Positions 9,302 to 18,822 are shown, counted from the first letter of the stretch. The stretch is DNA of 64,000 nt from UBA935 sp031555615 (GCA_031555615.1 JAVBUF010000010.1:1-64000); one strand, 5' to 3'. The notes: a model not told the origin generated them from the letters alone. Program-made: numbers and translations.

Positions 9302-10384
9302 TTAGTATAAATTCTCGTCTTGTGATACGGCCTCCTCATCCTCAGAAGCAGGTTTGTTCATGATCTGGATGTTAAAAGGATCCACCTTGATCCCCACAGG
9401 AGTTCCCACGGGAAACATGCCGGTGGACTGAACCAGCCATTCAAAACCGTTGGCCATGACTTCCATTTCATAGTGAACACCTTTAAAAATCAAATGGGAA
9501 ACCACACCCTGAATAATTCCGTCTTCGGGTTTTACCAGTTCCACATCTTCCGGGCGGATAACCACATCAACCCGCTTCTTTTTGCCAAAACCGGTATCCA
9601 CACAGTCAAAGCGGGCGCCAAGGATTTCCACCAGCCGGTCTTCGATCATCAAGGCATCGATAATATTGCTTTCACCGATAAAGTCCGCAACAAAGGCATT
9701 TTCCGGTTCATTATAGATTCTCTCCGGAGTGCCGATTTGCTGGATATAGCCCTGATTCATTACGACGATGGTATCGGACATGGTGAGGGCTTCCTCCTGG
9801 TCATGGGTGACATAGATGAAGGTAATCCCCAGTTCGTTTTTCAGGCGGATCAGTTCGTATTGCATATCCTGGCGTAACTTCAGATCCAGAGCACCCAGGG
9901 GTTCATCCAGTAAAAGAACTTTCGGTTCGTTAACGATGGCCCGGGCGATGGCGATCCGCTGCTGTTGTCCGCCGCTGAGGGAATCGGGCATCCGTTTTTC
10001 GAAGCCATCCAGGTTCACCAGCTTCAAAGCGTAAGAGATTTTGTCTTCAATATAGGACTTGGACTTGTTTTTGATTTTAAGTCCGAAGGCGATATTGTCT
10101 GCAATATTCATATGTGTAAAAAGAGCATATTTTTGGAATACGGTATTTAATTGTCTTTTGTTAGGAGGTAAATTGGTGATATCGGCATCGTCAAAAATAA
10201 CCCGGCCTTTATCAGGGGTTTCAAAGCCCCCCAAAATACGTAAAGTAGTGGTCTTTCCGCAACCACTGGGACCCAGCAGAGTAATAAATTCATTTTCTCT
10301 GATATAGAGGTTTAAATCATCCAGTATAAGTTGTCCGTCAAAAGATTTACTGATGTTTTCCAGATTAATTAATTTCTTTTTCAT
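9302..10384 (-). CDS. potA: Spermidine/putrescine ABC transporter ATPase PotA
   Basis: A 360-residue ABC ATPase that energises polyamine uptake. Walker A GPSGCGKTT lies at 38-46, the signature LSGGQ at 136-140, Walker B LLLDEP at 157-162 and the switch histidine at His194. The C-terminal 120 residues form the TOBE/regulatory domain of the MalK/PotA type (VVIRPEDVELVKPEDG). It is the first transporter gene, 23 bases after the XRE-cupin regulator, and precedes potB, potC and potD in the same direction. Confidence 0.95.
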   Translation of the reverse strand: MKKKLINLENISKSFDGQLILDDLNLYIRENEFITLLGPSGCGKTTTLRILGGFETPDKGRVIFDDADITNLPPNKRQLNTVFQKYALFTHMNIADNIAFGLKIKNKSKSYIEDKISYALKLVNLDGFEKRMPDSLSGGQQQRIAIARAIVNEPKVLLLDEPLGALDLKLRQDMQYELIRLKNELGITFIYVTHDQEEALTMSDTIVVMNQGYIQQIGTPERIYNEPENAFVADFIGESNIIDALMIEDRLVEILGARFDCVDTGFGKKKRVDVVIRPEDVELVKPEDGIIQGVVSHLIFKGVHYEMEVMANGFEWLVQSTGMFPVGTPVGIKVDPFNIQIMNKPASEDEEAVSQDENLY

Positions 10385-10407
10385 CTAATAACCTCGCCTT
10401 TTATTGT

Positions 10408-10947
10408 TTAGAAACTGGGAGGACTGCTTACCCAGAGAAGGGAAGCCCCGGTTTTGTCACTTGCTTTTAAATAATGGGTGGTATTGGGGGTGAAATAAAA
10501 GGATTCTCCTTTTTTTACCTTGATACTGCGTTTCCCCAATAAAATGGTAATGCTTCCTGACAATACATACCCGAATTCTTCCCCTTCGTGGGGGTTGTCC
10601 GGATAGGTGGAGCCGCCGGGGGCAAGAGACAGGCGAATGGGCTCCATAATATTTTTTTGGGCATTAGGGATGATCCATTCGATTTTATTATGCAGTTCTT
10701 CATCTATTTTTTCAAAATAATCAACATCACGAAAAACAATCTGTTCTTCGGGGGTGTCGGTAAAGAAATCTTTTAAGTCGGTGCCCAGACTTTGCAGGAT
10801 ATCAATTAAAGTGGCGATGGAAGGGGAGGTGAGATTTCGTTCCAACTGAGAAATAAAGCCCTTTGACAGCTCACAGCGGTCAGCCAGCTCTTCCTGAGTC
10901 AAGCCCTTTTGTATGCGTAATTCTTTTAATTTGTTACCGATATCCAT
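10408..10947 (-). CDS. XRE-cupin transcriptional regulator of the pot operon
   Basis: A 179-residue two-domain regulator. Residues 1-65 form an XRE helix-turn-helix (LTQEELADRCELSKGFISQLER); residues about 100-178 form a cupin barrel (PHEGEEFGYVLSGSITILLG). This architecture is shared with PuuR-type regulators that sense polyamines. Its position directly upstream of potA in the same operon supports control of polyamine import, probably with autoregulation. ATG 10947 is chosen for the AAGGAAG box about eight bases upstream; an in-frame upstream start would add nine poorly conserved residues. Ligand identity is inferred from context. Confidence 0.88.
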   Translation of the reverse strand: MDIGNKLKELRIQKGLTQEELADRCELSKGFISQLERNLTSPSIATLIDILQSLGTDLKDFFTDTPEEQIVFRDVDYFEKIDEELHNKIEWIIPNAQKNIMEPIRLSLAPGGSTYPDNPHEGEEFGYVLSGSITILLGKRSIKVKKGESFYFTPNTTHYLKASDKTGASLLWVSSPPSF

Positions 10948-10992
10948 AATTTTTTCTTCCTTTTCCCGCAACAAGTAAAAATTAAGTAAAGT

Positions 10993-11061
10993 TAAACTGA
11001 AAGTTTACCAGTACTAAACAAACACCGATATTTATTATACTAAATGTATATAAAAAGTCAA
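10993..11061 (-). promoter_or_regulatory. Promoter and candidate operator of the regulator-pot operon
   Basis: On the minus strand TTGACT (11061-11056) and TATAAT (11039-11034) are separated by 16 bases, a strong sigma-A-like promoter. Just downstream, between the -10 and the gene, lie three related half-sites: TAAACT (10993-10998), AGTTTA (11002-11007) and TAAAC (11015-11019). These form two overlapping dyads, a plausible operator for the XRE-cupin regulator. Confidence 0.6.
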
Positions 11062-11150
11062 TGGTAATTTTTAAAGTGTTATGATAATATAAAAGGCAAG
11101 GCAGGTTTGCTGAATAAGATAGAAATATATAAACCATGGAGGAAAAGAAA

Positions 11151-12215
11151 ATGGCTAAAAATAACAAGTATGTGGCATATGTTTCAACATATACTTCCGG
11201 AAGCAAAAATAAGTGTGGAATCAGAATATATGATGTGGATGTAGAAAACGGAAGACTGATGGAAAAGGATCAGGTGCAGATTACCAATTCCTCGTACGTC
11301 ACCATATCCCATAGCCGCAAGTATCTTTATTCCATTACTGATTTTGGGGTGGAAGCTTATGAGATTCTGGCAGACGGGGAATTGAAGCTGATTAATTATG
11401 CCTCCATTAACGGAATGAGAGGATGCTATCTGTCCACCGATTACGATGACAAATTTTTGTTCGTAGCCGGGTATCATGACGGGAAATTGACTGCCCTGCG
11501 CATTCAGGAGAATGGGGGGATCGGTGATATCACCGAAGAGATTTATCATAAGGGAATGGGCAGTATTGCCGAGCGCAATTTCCGTCCCCATGTAAACTGT
11601 GTGAAAATGACCAGGGATAATAAATATTTGTGCGCGGCCGATCTGGGGATGGACCATGTAAATGTTTATTCGTTGAATCATAAAAACGGAAAATTAAAGC
11701 TGGTGGATGTCATCAGAAGTGAACAGGAGTCAGCTCCCAGGCATATAAAATTCTCACGGGACGGCAAATATGCCTATATTGTTCATGAACTGAAAAATTA
11801 TATTGATGTATACCGTTATTGGGAAGAAGAGGATGGAAATCCGGAATTTGAAAAAATTCAGACCATTTCGACTTTAAATGATTACCACGCCAGCGGTTCG
11901 GCCGCCAGTGCCCTGAACTTTTCCGAGGACGGATATTATCTGTGCAGTTCCAATGCAGGAGATAACAGTGTAATAGTCTATTCCATCGAAAAGGAGACGG
12001 GATTGCTGACAAAGATTTTCTGTCTGCCGGTGAGCGGAGACTATCCTAAGGATGCGGCATTATTCCCGGATAACAAGCATTTGGTATCCTTGAATCATGA
12101 ATCCAATACCATGACCTTTTTCGGCGTGGACCTGGAAAAAGGCCTGCTTGTTATGAATGGGAAAGAGATAAAGGTGGAACAGCCTAATTGCATTATTTTT
12201 CATAAATTGTCTTGA
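11151..12215 (+). CDS. Lactonase-family beta-propeller (6-phosphogluconolactonase type)
   Basis: A 354-residue cytoplasmic protein of the seven-bladed lactonase family (YbhE/Pgl type). Repeated blade motifs such as VENGRL, NGKLKLVD, PRHIKFSRDGKYAYIVHEL and ALNFSEDGYYLCSSNAGDNSV recur every 45-50 residues. Members hydrolyse 6-phosphogluconolactone or related sugar lactones, but many are untested. ATG 11151 is preferred because GGAGG ends eight bases upstream; the ATG at 11136 has no site. The 3' end overlaps the convergent aroC gene by 23 bases. Confidence 0.85.
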   Translation: MAKNNKYVAYVSTYTSGSKNKCGIRIYDVDVENGRLMEKDQVQITNSSYVTISHSRKYLYSITDFGVEAYEILADGELKLINYASINGMRGCYLSTDYDDKFLFVAGYHDGKLTALRIQENGGIGDITEEIYHKGMGSIAERNFRPHVNCVKMTRDNKYLCAADLGMDHVNVYSLNHKNGKLKLVDVIRSEQESAPRHIKFSRDGKYAYIVHELKNYIDVYRYWEEEDGNPEFEKIQTISTLNDYHASGSAASALNFSEDGYYLCSSNAGDNSVIVYSIEKETGLLTKIFCLPVSGDYPKDAALFPDNKHLVSLNHESNTMTFFGVDLEKGLLVMNGKEIKVEQPNCIIFHKLS

Positions 12216-13293
12216 GATTGGACAATTTGGAACAAGTATTGATCATCATGGCGTCTAATAAGGTAAGGGCTGCCATGGCCTCGATGACCACCACTGCACG
12301 TGGTACGATAACGGGGTCGTGGCGGCCTTTTACATTTATTGAAATATCCTGGCCGTTTTTGTTGACGGTCTGCTGGGTTGCATAAATAGAAGGGGTGGGT
12401 TTGATATGGGCCCGCAGGATAATCTCCGAACCATCGCTGATACCGCCCAAAATTCCGCCGGCATGATTGGTCCGTTTCCGGATTTGGCCATCCTCCATAT
12501 AAAAAGAATCATTATTTTCCGAACCCAAGGATGTCGAAACCTGGATACCATCACCGATTTCTACAGCTTTAACCGCCCCTACGGACATCAAAGCACCGGC
12601 TAAAGCCGCATCCAGTTTATGAAAAACCGGTTCCCCGATACCGGCCGGAACGCCGGTGATCCGGCAGGCCACAACGCCTCCGGCAGAATCAGTATTTTTC
12701 ATACAATCAGCCAGAAAAGCCAGGGCTTTACGGTCGGCATCGGCATCCGGCATGGCGGTAGCGGTAGTATAGATCGTTTCTTTTTGAAAAAGAGCAGGAT
12801 CAATGGATACCGGACCGATGGACTGCGTATAAGCCGTAACCGTGATGCCCAATTCCCGTAACAGTTTAGCGGCAACAGCGCCGGCCGCCACCCGTCCGAT
12901 GGTTTCCCGGCCGGAAGAACGGCCGCCCCCCCGGTAATCCCGGAATCCGTATTTCGCATCAAAGGTATAGTCAGCATGACCGGGACGATAGAAAGCAGCA
13001 ATTTCACTATAATCACCGGATCTTTGAGAGGTATTGCGAACCAGAAGGGAAAGCGGTGTGCCGGTGGTCATACCGTCAAAAATGCCGGACAGGATTTCCA
13101 CTGTATCGGCTTCCTTTCTGGGAGTGGAAATAGTAGTCTGCCCCGGCTTCCGGCGATCCAGATAGACCTGGATATCTGCTTCACAAAGAGACAGACCGGC
13201 AGGGCAGCCGTCGATGACAACGCCCAGAGCTTGTCCATGGGATTCGCCCCAAGTGGTTATTTTGAATAAAGTGCCGATTGTCGAGCCTGTCAT
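12193..13293 (-). CDS. aroC: Chorismate synthase
   Basis: A 366-residue enzyme that makes chorismate from 5-enolpyruvylshikimate-3-phosphate with reduced FMN, the last shared step of aromatic amino-acid synthesis. Signature segments are intact: TTWGESHG near 13-20, RPGHADYTFDAKYG with DYRGGGRSSGRETIGR near 103-135, and the C-terminal RHDPVIVPRAVVVIEAM. The gene stands alone on the minus strand between two plus-strand genes, with none of the other aro genes adjacent. A GGAG-type ribosome site lies just upstream of the ATG. Confidence 0.96.
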   Translation of the reverse strand: MTGSTIGTLFKITTWGESHGQALGVVIDGCPAGLSLCEADIQVYLDRRKPGQTTISTPRKEADTVEILSGIFDGMTTGTPLSLLVRNTSQRSGDYSEIAAFYRPGHADYTFDAKYGFRDYRGGGRSSGRETIGRVAAGAVAAKLLRELGITVTAYTQSIGPVSIDPALFQKETIYTTATAMPDADADRKALAFLADCMKNTDSAGGVVACRITGVPAGIGEPVFHKLDAALAGALMSVGAVKAVEIGDGIQVSTSLGSENNDSFYMEDGQIRKRTNHAGGILGGISDGSEIILRAHIKPTPSIYATQQTVNKNGQDISINVKGRHDPVIVPRAVVVIEAMAALTLLDAMMINTCSKLSNLKTIYEK

Positions 13294-13395
13294 ATTTAAA
13301 ACTCCTTATTTTTTGTTTGTTTTTGTTTGTTTTGGAAAATTATAACCTAAATCGGCAGGAGGCGCAAGAAGGTCGAGGGATTAGGGAAAAAAATA

Positions 13396-13424
13396 TTGTA
13401 CAAAGTTAGCTTTTATGATATGCT
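13396..13424 (+). promoter_or_regulatory. Promoter upstream of the M15 peptidase gene
   Basis: TTGTAC (13396-13401) and TATGCT (13419-13424) are spaced by exactly 17 bases. About 90 bases of leader without obvious structure separate it from the GTG start. The promoter probably serves the peptidase, tgt and possibly yajC. Confidence 0.5.
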
Positions 13425-13513
13425 CTATGTTAGTATACTATGTATAAAAATAAAAGTTATGTAAATCAAATCGGGGATATATAAAACGCAAGTAAAAAAA
13501 ATTAAAGGAAAAA

Positions 13514-14548
13514 GTGATTTTATACTATAGAAAAATTGTCCGCAGGCACCAATGGCTTCGAGTGCCTGCGTTTATTGTACTTTCAATTGTTCTTTGGCTG
13601 TATGGGATCCTGATGAAACTGATCGGCGGCTGGAAGAGATATGCCTTAACCTCTTTTCTGCTGGTGCTGTTTTTGGTGGGGAGCAGTTTTACTTATCCTG
13701 TTTTCGGTGAAAAACCGGGATTTATATCGGCTGAAACCAAGCCGGAGGCGGAAGAAGGAATCGGGGAATCCACCATTGAGTTAGCAGTGGAAAGTGCAGT
13801 GGGTCCGGAAGAAATGCAGCTTCTGGAAGATGAGGATGTGTTAGACGGATACGAAGATGCGGAGCTTCATGGGGTTGAGGACCTGGATAAATATTCACTG
13901 GAAGATATTTTGGATGGAAATAATTTTGATGAAGAAGCTAATGCGGAAAGTATCGAGGAAACAAATGATTTCCTTTTTTCGGCAGACGACTGGCGTTTGA
14001 TTTTAATCAATAAACAGCATCCGATTCCGGAAGATTATACGTTTACATTAGGAACCATTAAAGGAAGCATGCAGTGCGACGAGCGGATTATCAAAGAATT
14101 GCTGGGGATGCTGCAGGGAGCCAAAAATGATGGTGTCAATTTGGTGATCTGTTCTCCTTATCGCGATTTGAACCGTCAGGAGATTCTCTTTAACCGTAAG
14201 ATAGAGGCCTATATGAAAAAAGGCATGTCCTATCTGGAAGCTTATAAATTGTCTTCACAGGCCGTTACCGTTCCGGGAGCCAGCGAGCATCAGATTGGCC
14301 TGGCCATTGATATTATCAGTAATAATTATGCCTCACTGGATGAAGGATTTGCCAATACGGAAGCTGGAAAATGGCTGAATGAGCATAGTCATGAATATGG
14401 ATTTATCCTGCGCTATCCGAAAGGCAAAGAATATATTACCAGCATTGAATTTGAACCATGGCATTTCCGTTATGTGGGCAAAGAAGCTGCCACGGTTATT
14501 TCCCATGAGGGAATCACATTAGAAGAATTTGTTGAAAGTTATTTATAG
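13514..14548 (+). CDS. M15 D-alanyl-D-alanine carboxypeptidase (VanY/DacB type)
   Basis: A 344-residue membrane-anchored zinc peptidase that trims D-Ala from peptidoglycan stem peptides. Hydrophobic segments at about 18-36 and 44-62 precede an acidic linker (80-150). The M15B catalytic domain follows: SEHQIGLAIDI with zinc ligands His259 and Asp266, and EPWHFRYVG with His317. The start is a GTG with an AAAGGA box a few bases upstream. The long Glu/Asp-rich linker is longer than in soluble relatives. tgt begins 12 bases downstream, so the two are likely cotranscribed. Confidence 0.9.
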   Translation: MILYYRKIVRRHQWLRVPAFIVLSIVLWLYGILMKLIGGWKRYALTSFLLVLFLVGSSFTYPVFGEKPGFISAETKPEAEEGIGESTIELAVESAVGPEEMQLLEDEDVLDGYEDAELHGVEDLDKYSLEDILDGNNFDEEANAESIEETNDFLFSADDWRLILINKQHPIPEDYTFTLGTIKGSMQCDERIIKELLGMLQGAKNDGVNLVICSPYRDLNRQEILFNRKIEAYMKKGMSYLEAYKLSSQAVTVPGASEHQIGLAIDIISNNYASLDEGFANTEAGKWLNEHSHEYGFILRYPKGKEYITSIEFEPWHFRYVGKEAATVISHEGITLEEFVESYL

Positions 14549-14560
14549 AATGGAGTTAGG

Positions 14561-15682
14561 ATGTATCGTTTACTGAAACAGGAAGGCCTGGCCAAAAGAG
14601 GAGAGTTGACGACACCCCATGGTGTTATTCAAACCCCTGTTTTTATGAATGTGGGAACTGTGGCAGCCATTAAGGGAGCCGTTTCAACAGCAGATCTGGA
14701 GCAGATAAAAACCCAGGTAGAGCTTTCCAATACCTATCATTTACATGTCCGTCCCGGCGATGAGGTTATCAAAAAAATGGGCGGACTGCATAAGTTTATG
14801 TCATGGGAAAAGCCGATTTTAACCGATTCCGGCGGCTTTCAGGTGTTTTCTCTGGCCAGCATGAGAAAAATCAAAGAAGAAGGTGTTTATTTTAATTCTC
14901 ATATTGATGGCCGTAAGATTTTTATGGGACCGGAGGAAAGCATGCGGATTCAGTCCAATCTGGCATCCACCATCGCCATGGCTTTTGATGAATGTCCCTC
15001 CAGTAAGGCCGACCGCAGTTATGTGGAAGCCTCGGTTCAGCGAACCACCAGATGGCTGGAGCGCTGTATTGCGGAAATGAACCGCTTAAATCAGCAGGAA
15101 GATACAATCAATAAGAAGCAGATGTTATTTGGCATCAATCAGGGTGCCATTTTTGCCGATTTACGCCGGGAACATGCCAAGCGGATTGCCGAGCTGGATA
15201 TGGATGGCTACGCCGTAGGCGGTCTGGCAGTGGGTGAGAGTCATGAAGAGATGTATTATATATTGGAAGAGACCGTACCCTATCTGCCGCGGGAAAAACC
15301 TACCTATCTGATGGGTGTGGGAACACCGGCCAATATTTTAGAAGGAATAGAACGGGGAGTAGATTTCTTTGATTGCGTTTATCCCACCCGTAATGGCAGA
15401 CACGGACATCTTTATACCAACTTCGGTAAGATTAATTTGTTTAATGCCAAATATGAATTAGATGAACGTCCCATCGAACCGGGGTGTGATTGTCCGGCCT
15501 GCAGTCGCTATTCCAGGGCTTATATAAGACATTTGCTGAAGGCCAAGGAGATGTTGGGAATGCGGTTATGTGTGCTTCATAATTTATATTATTATAATAC
15601 AATGATGGAAGAAGTAAGGGAAGCGCTGGATCAGGGAGGCTTTGCCGCCTATAAAAAGGAAAAGCTGAAATATTACCAATAA
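14561..15682 (+). CDS. tgt: tRNA-guanine transglycosylase
   Basis: A 373-residue TIM-barrel enzyme that exchanges guanine 34 for preQ1 or queuine in GUN-anticodon tRNAs. The active-site aspartate lies in TDSGGFQVF (Asp89). The second catalytic region is DFFDCVYPTRNGRHGHLYT, and the zinc site CDCPACS with a downstream Cys/His follows near 307-340. Length is normal. The yajC gene follows within 80 bases, matching the widespread tgt-yajC neighbourhood. Confidence 0.96.
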   Translation: MYRLLKQEGLAKRGELTTPHGVIQTPVFMNVGTVAAIKGAVSTADLEQIKTQVELSNTYHLHVRPGDEVIKKMGGLHKFMSWEKPILTDSGGFQVFSLASMRKIKEEGVYFNSHIDGRKIFMGPEESMRIQSNLASTIAMAFDECPSSKADRSYVEASVQRTTRWLERCIAEMNRLNQQEDTINKKQMLFGINQGAIFADLRREHAKRIAELDMDGYAVGGLAVGESHEEMYYILEETVPYLPREKPTYLMGVGTPANILEGIERGVDFFDCVYPTRNGRHGHLYTNFGKINLFNAKYELDERPIEPGCDCPACSRYSRAYIRHLLKAKEMLGMRLCVLHNLYYYNTMMEEVREALDQGGFAAYKKEKLKYYQ

Positions 15683-15760
15683 AAATAAGAATATCATTAT
15701 TTAGGCTTGTGTTTAAAGTCAATTTTGTGTATTATGTTTTTTAGACAGGAGGAAATGAAA

Positions 15761-16078
15761 ATGGGTATATTATTAACAGGAACAGCGGAAGGAACAGCAG
15801 CCGGAGGCACCTTGGTCATGGTCGTTTATGTAGTTTTGATTTTTGGCTTTTTATATTTCTTCATGCTGCGTCCGCAAAAAAAAGAACGTAAAAAAATGGC
15901 AGCAATGTTGTCATCTCTGGAAATAGGAGACAGTGTTTTAACCAACAGCGGTTTTTACGGAACGATTATTGATATTACAGATGACACTGTAATCATTGAA
16001 TTTGGTAACAATAAAAACTGCCGTATTCCTATGCAGAAATCTGCAATCGCACAGATCGAAAAACCGGATGCAGAATAG
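15761..16078 (+). CDS. yajC: Preprotein translocase subunit YajC
   Basis: A 105-residue single-span membrane protein and accessory subunit of SecDF-YajC. The membrane segment (about 18-42) ends in the diagnostic FFMLRPQKKERK. The cytoplasmic domain LEIGDSVLTNSGFYGTIIDITDD is typical. AGGAGG at 15747-15752 lies eight bases before ATG 15761; the ATG at 15755 is too close to it. secD/secF are not in the window. A hairpin terminator follows immediately. Confidence 0.95.
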   Translation: MGILLTGTAEGTAAGGTLVMVVYVVLIFGFLYFFMLRPQKKERKKMAAMLSSLEIGDSVLTNSGFYGTIIDITDDTVIIEFGNNKNCRIPMQKSAIAQIEKPDAE

Positions 16079-16094
16079 TGGATTATGTTTAGAG

Positions 16095-16115
16095 AGGCGC
16101 ATGTATGCGCCTTTT
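16095..16115 (+). terminator. Intrinsic terminator after yajC
   Basis: AGGCGCA and TGCGCCT pair around a TGTA loop and are followed by TTTT. It ends the peptidase-tgt-yajC unit before the leuB operon. Confidence 0.85.
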
Positions 16116-16162
16116 CTGTTAATTTAAGTTTATATTATTGAAAATGAAAGGATAGGTTAAGG

Positions 16163-17248
16163 ATGGAATTAAAGATAACCTGCATTCCCGGCGATGGTAT
16201 CGGGCCGGAGATTGTAAATGAAGCCAAAAAAGTATTGAATAAGGTAGCCGGTGTTTACGGACATACCATGAACTATACCGATATCTTAATGGGAGGTGCA
16301 TCCATTGATGTCCATGGCGTGCCCTTAACGGAAGAAGCAGTACAGACAGCAAAAGCTGCCCAGGCAGTTTTAATGGGTTCTATCGGCGGAGATACCACCA
16401 CCTCTCCCTGGTATAAGCTGGCGCCGAATCTGCGTCCGGAGGCCGGGCTTTTAGCCATTAGAAAGGCCTTGAATCTGTTTGCCAATCTGCGTCCGGCTAT
16501 TTTGTATGATGAGCTGGCTGACGCCTGCCCGTTAAAAAAAGAAATCAGTTCTCAGGGGTTTGATATGATGATCATGCGGGAACTTACCGGCGGGCTTTAT
16601 TTCGGGGAAAGAAAGACCGTTGAAGAAGACGGTGTGCGTAAAGCCATTGATACCCTGACTTACGATGAAAATGAAATCAGAAGAATTGCCATCAAAGCAT
16701 TTGATATTGCCATGAAAAGAAACCGGAAGGTTACCAGCGTCGATAAAGCCAATGTATTGGATTCTTCCCGACTTTGGAGAACGGTAGCAGAGGAAGTGGC
16801 AAGGGATTATCCGGAGGTTACTTTGGAGCATATGCTGGTAGACAACTGTGCCATGCAGTTGGTAAAAGATCCGGCCCAATTTGATGTGATCTTAACAGAG
16901 AATATGTTTGGGGATATTTTATCTGATGAAGCAAGTATGGTGACCGGTTCTATCGGAATGCTGGCCTCCGCTTCATTGAATGATACAAAATTCGGTTTAT
17001 ACGAGCCCAGTCATGGATCAGCCCCGGATATTGCAGGCAAGGACATTGCCAATCCCATCGCCACGATTCTTTCAGCGGCCATGATGCTGCGTTATTCATT
17101 TGACCTGGATAAAGAGGCCGATGCCATTGAAAATGCCGTTAAGAAGGCTTTAAAAGATGGTTTCCGTACCGGTGATATCATGTCGGAAGGATGCACCAAA
17201 GTAGGCTGTTCACAGATGGGAGATTTGTTGGTAGAAAGAATATGTTAA
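16163..17248 (+). CDS. leuB: 3-isopropylmalate dehydrogenase
   Basis: A 361-residue NAD-dependent oxidative decarboxylase of leucine synthesis. It carries the family sequence PGDGIGPEIV at the N-terminus, the substrate-binding arginines in LAIRKALNLFANLRP, the MIMRELTGGLYFGERK loop and the metal/NAD segment GSAPDIAGKDIANPIATILS. leuA, leuC and leuD are not adjacent. Its last seven bases overlap the start of the next membrane gene (ATGTTAA), implying coupling. It is the first gene of a run that also contains ilvD and ilvB. Confidence 0.96.
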   Translation: MELKITCIPGDGIGPEIVNEAKKVLNKVAGVYGHTMNYTDILMGGASIDVHGVPLTEEAVQTAKAAQAVLMGSIGGDTTTSPWYKLAPNLRPEAGLLAIRKALNLFANLRPAILYDELADACPLKKEISSQGFDMMIMRELTGGLYFGERKTVEEDGVRKAIDTLTYDENEIRRIAIKAFDIAMKRNRKVTSVDKANVLDSSRLWRTVAEEVARDYPEVTLEHMLVDNCAMQLVKDPAQFDVILTENMFGDILSDEASMVTGSIGMLASASLNDTKFGLYEPSHGSAPDIAGKDIANPIATILSAAMMLRYSFDLDKEADAIENAVKKALKDGFRTGDIMSEGCTKVGCSQMGDLLVERIC

Positions 17249-18822
17249 GTAAGAATGGATATTTGAAGGATTGGGAAAACAGAGGTTTTCTGGCCATCCT
17301 GGCCGTGCTGTTTTTTTACTATGGCTACCGGCTGTTTGCATTAACGCCATGGTATGATGAACTGTATACGTATTACTGCTTTATCAGTCGGGGACCGGTA
17401 TATGCGGCGATTCACTGGCCTCTTCCCAATAATCATGTGGGATATTCGGTTTTATCGGGTTTTTTGGATTTGCTGGGGAATGCGGCAATTGGCTTACGGG
17501 GAATATCTTTTATCAGTGCGCTGGCTAATGGGTGGCTGATTTATACCATCGGCAAGCGGCATTTAAAACCCGGCTGGTCGCTGGCAACAGTGGTTATCTA
17601 TATTTCCATGAATCTGGTGAATCAGTTGGCGGTCCAGGGGCGCGGATATACGTTGGCGGTGACCTGCTATCTGTTGGCTCTGTGGATGCTGGATATGATC
17701 TGCCGGAATGAAAAGCTCAGTAAATGGCATTACATTGTTTTTGCTTTGGCTCTGACGTTAGGACTATATACCTTGCCAAGCAGTGTTTACTGGGTGGTTC
17801 CCCTATGTCTGACCGGGGGGATATACCTGTTAACTTTATGGTTTAGGGAAAACAGAAATGGTGAAGGATTGAGCCGTTTGATCCGGCTGATCCTCAGTTC
17901 CATAAGTGCGGCGGTGATGACGGTTGGGCTTTATGCGGTTATCTGGCTGGCCATTGGTTCCAATTTGTTGTCCAAGGACAGTAACACGGTTTATTTGGGA
18001 CAGACCCATCTGAAGATTATTGTCTCGGCGCCGTTTCAGTCAATTAAAGCAGGGATCGATTATATGCTGTCTATGCCCTATATTCAAAGTGTGGGGCAGG
18101 ACGGTTTTATAACGAAATTATTTCAATGGTTTATGACCCTCTTTACCTATATGCAAAATGGCCTTGCGGCAGTGATCTTACTGACGGTGTTGGCTGGAAG
18201 CATTATTTTGGCAGTGGGATTATTCAGGAAATCAGAACAACAGGATTTGTTTTTAAGTATTTATCTGCTGACTTGTATTTGGGTGCTGCCGGTTGTTTTA
18301 TTGGTACAGCATACTCTTCCCTATCATCGGGTATTTTCTTTTGTTGGTGTGCTGCTGGCTTTCCTGATTGGTTTTCTCTTACAGAAGCTATGGGCAATAT
18401 TGTTTAAGGAAAGAGCCAGGACGCATGGCCCGGGGATTGTTGTTATCATAACCCTGTTGGGATTTATCCGGCTGTTTTCTCCGGATTATAATACCCAGTA
18501 TGCAATGCGGGAATATGAAATACAGGATGCACTGGAACATTCCTCCATTGCCCAGGCAGGGAATCCGTGCGTAACCGACTGTACACAGCAGTATCTGATG
18601 AAATATCTGTACGATATGGAATGTGAAAATCAATTGATCGAGGGCTGCGATTTTCTTCTTTTGGATAAGAAGATGGCTGATCCGGATTTTGATGGTTTTG
18701 AATGGGAATTTTATCATACATATGATAGCATTCCCTGGGAATATGTTGAAGGAAACATGGAAAAAACATACGAAAATGAAACATTTATAGTATATGAAAG
18801 AAAAGTAGCGGAGGTTTCTTAA
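17242..18822 (+). CDS. GT39-like polytopic glycosyltransferase (ArnT/PMT fold)
   Basis: A 526-residue membrane protein with about 10-12 hydrophobic segments. The first extracytoplasmic loop contains TPWYDELYTYYCF, with the acidic pair expected for the catalytic Asp of GT-C enzymes of the ArnT/PMT family. A soluble C-terminal segment of about 110 residues follows the last helix. Such enzymes transfer a sugar from a polyprenyl-phosphate donor; acceptor and donor are unknown here. The gene is sandwiched between leuB (overlap of seven bases) and ilvD (one base gap), so it is transcribed with amino-acid biosynthesis, which is unexpected. Confidence 0.7.
   Translation: MLSKNGYLKDWENRGFLAILAVLFFYYGYRLFALTPWYDELYTYYCFISRGPVYAAIHWPLPNNHVGYSVLSGFLDLLGNAAIGLRGISFISALANGWLIYTIGKRHLKPGWSLATVVIYISMNLVNQLAVQGRGYTLAVTCYLLALWMLDMICRNEKLSKWHYIVFALALTLGLYTLPSSVYWVVPLCLTGGIYLLTLWFRENRNGEGLSRLIRLILSSISAAVMTVGLYAVIWLAIGSNLLSKDSNTVYLGQTHLKIIVSAPFQSIKAGIDYMLSMPYIQSVGQDGFITKLFQWFMTLFTYMQNGLAAVILLTVLAGSIILAVGLFRKSEQQDLFLSIYLLTCIWVLPVVLLVQHTLPYHRVFSFVGVLLAFLIGFLLQKLWAILFKERARTHGPGIVVIITLLGFIRLFSPDYNTQYAMREYEIQDALEHSSIAQAGNPCVTDCTQQYLMKYLYDMECENQLIEGCDFLLLDKKMADPDFDGFEWEFYHTYDSIPWEYVEGNMEKTYENETFIVYERKVAEVS

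Noticed and set aside
13425..13513. Possible riboswitch in the leader of the M15 peptidase gene
   Set aside because: The leader is AT-rich; GGGGATA and ACGCAAG resemble c-di-AMP or c-di-GMP motifs only in isolated bases, and no paired stems could be drawn.
16081..16162. T-box or attenuator before leuB
   Set aside because: Only the yajC terminator and 45 AT-rich bases are present; there is no T-box sequence, specifier loop or leader peptide.
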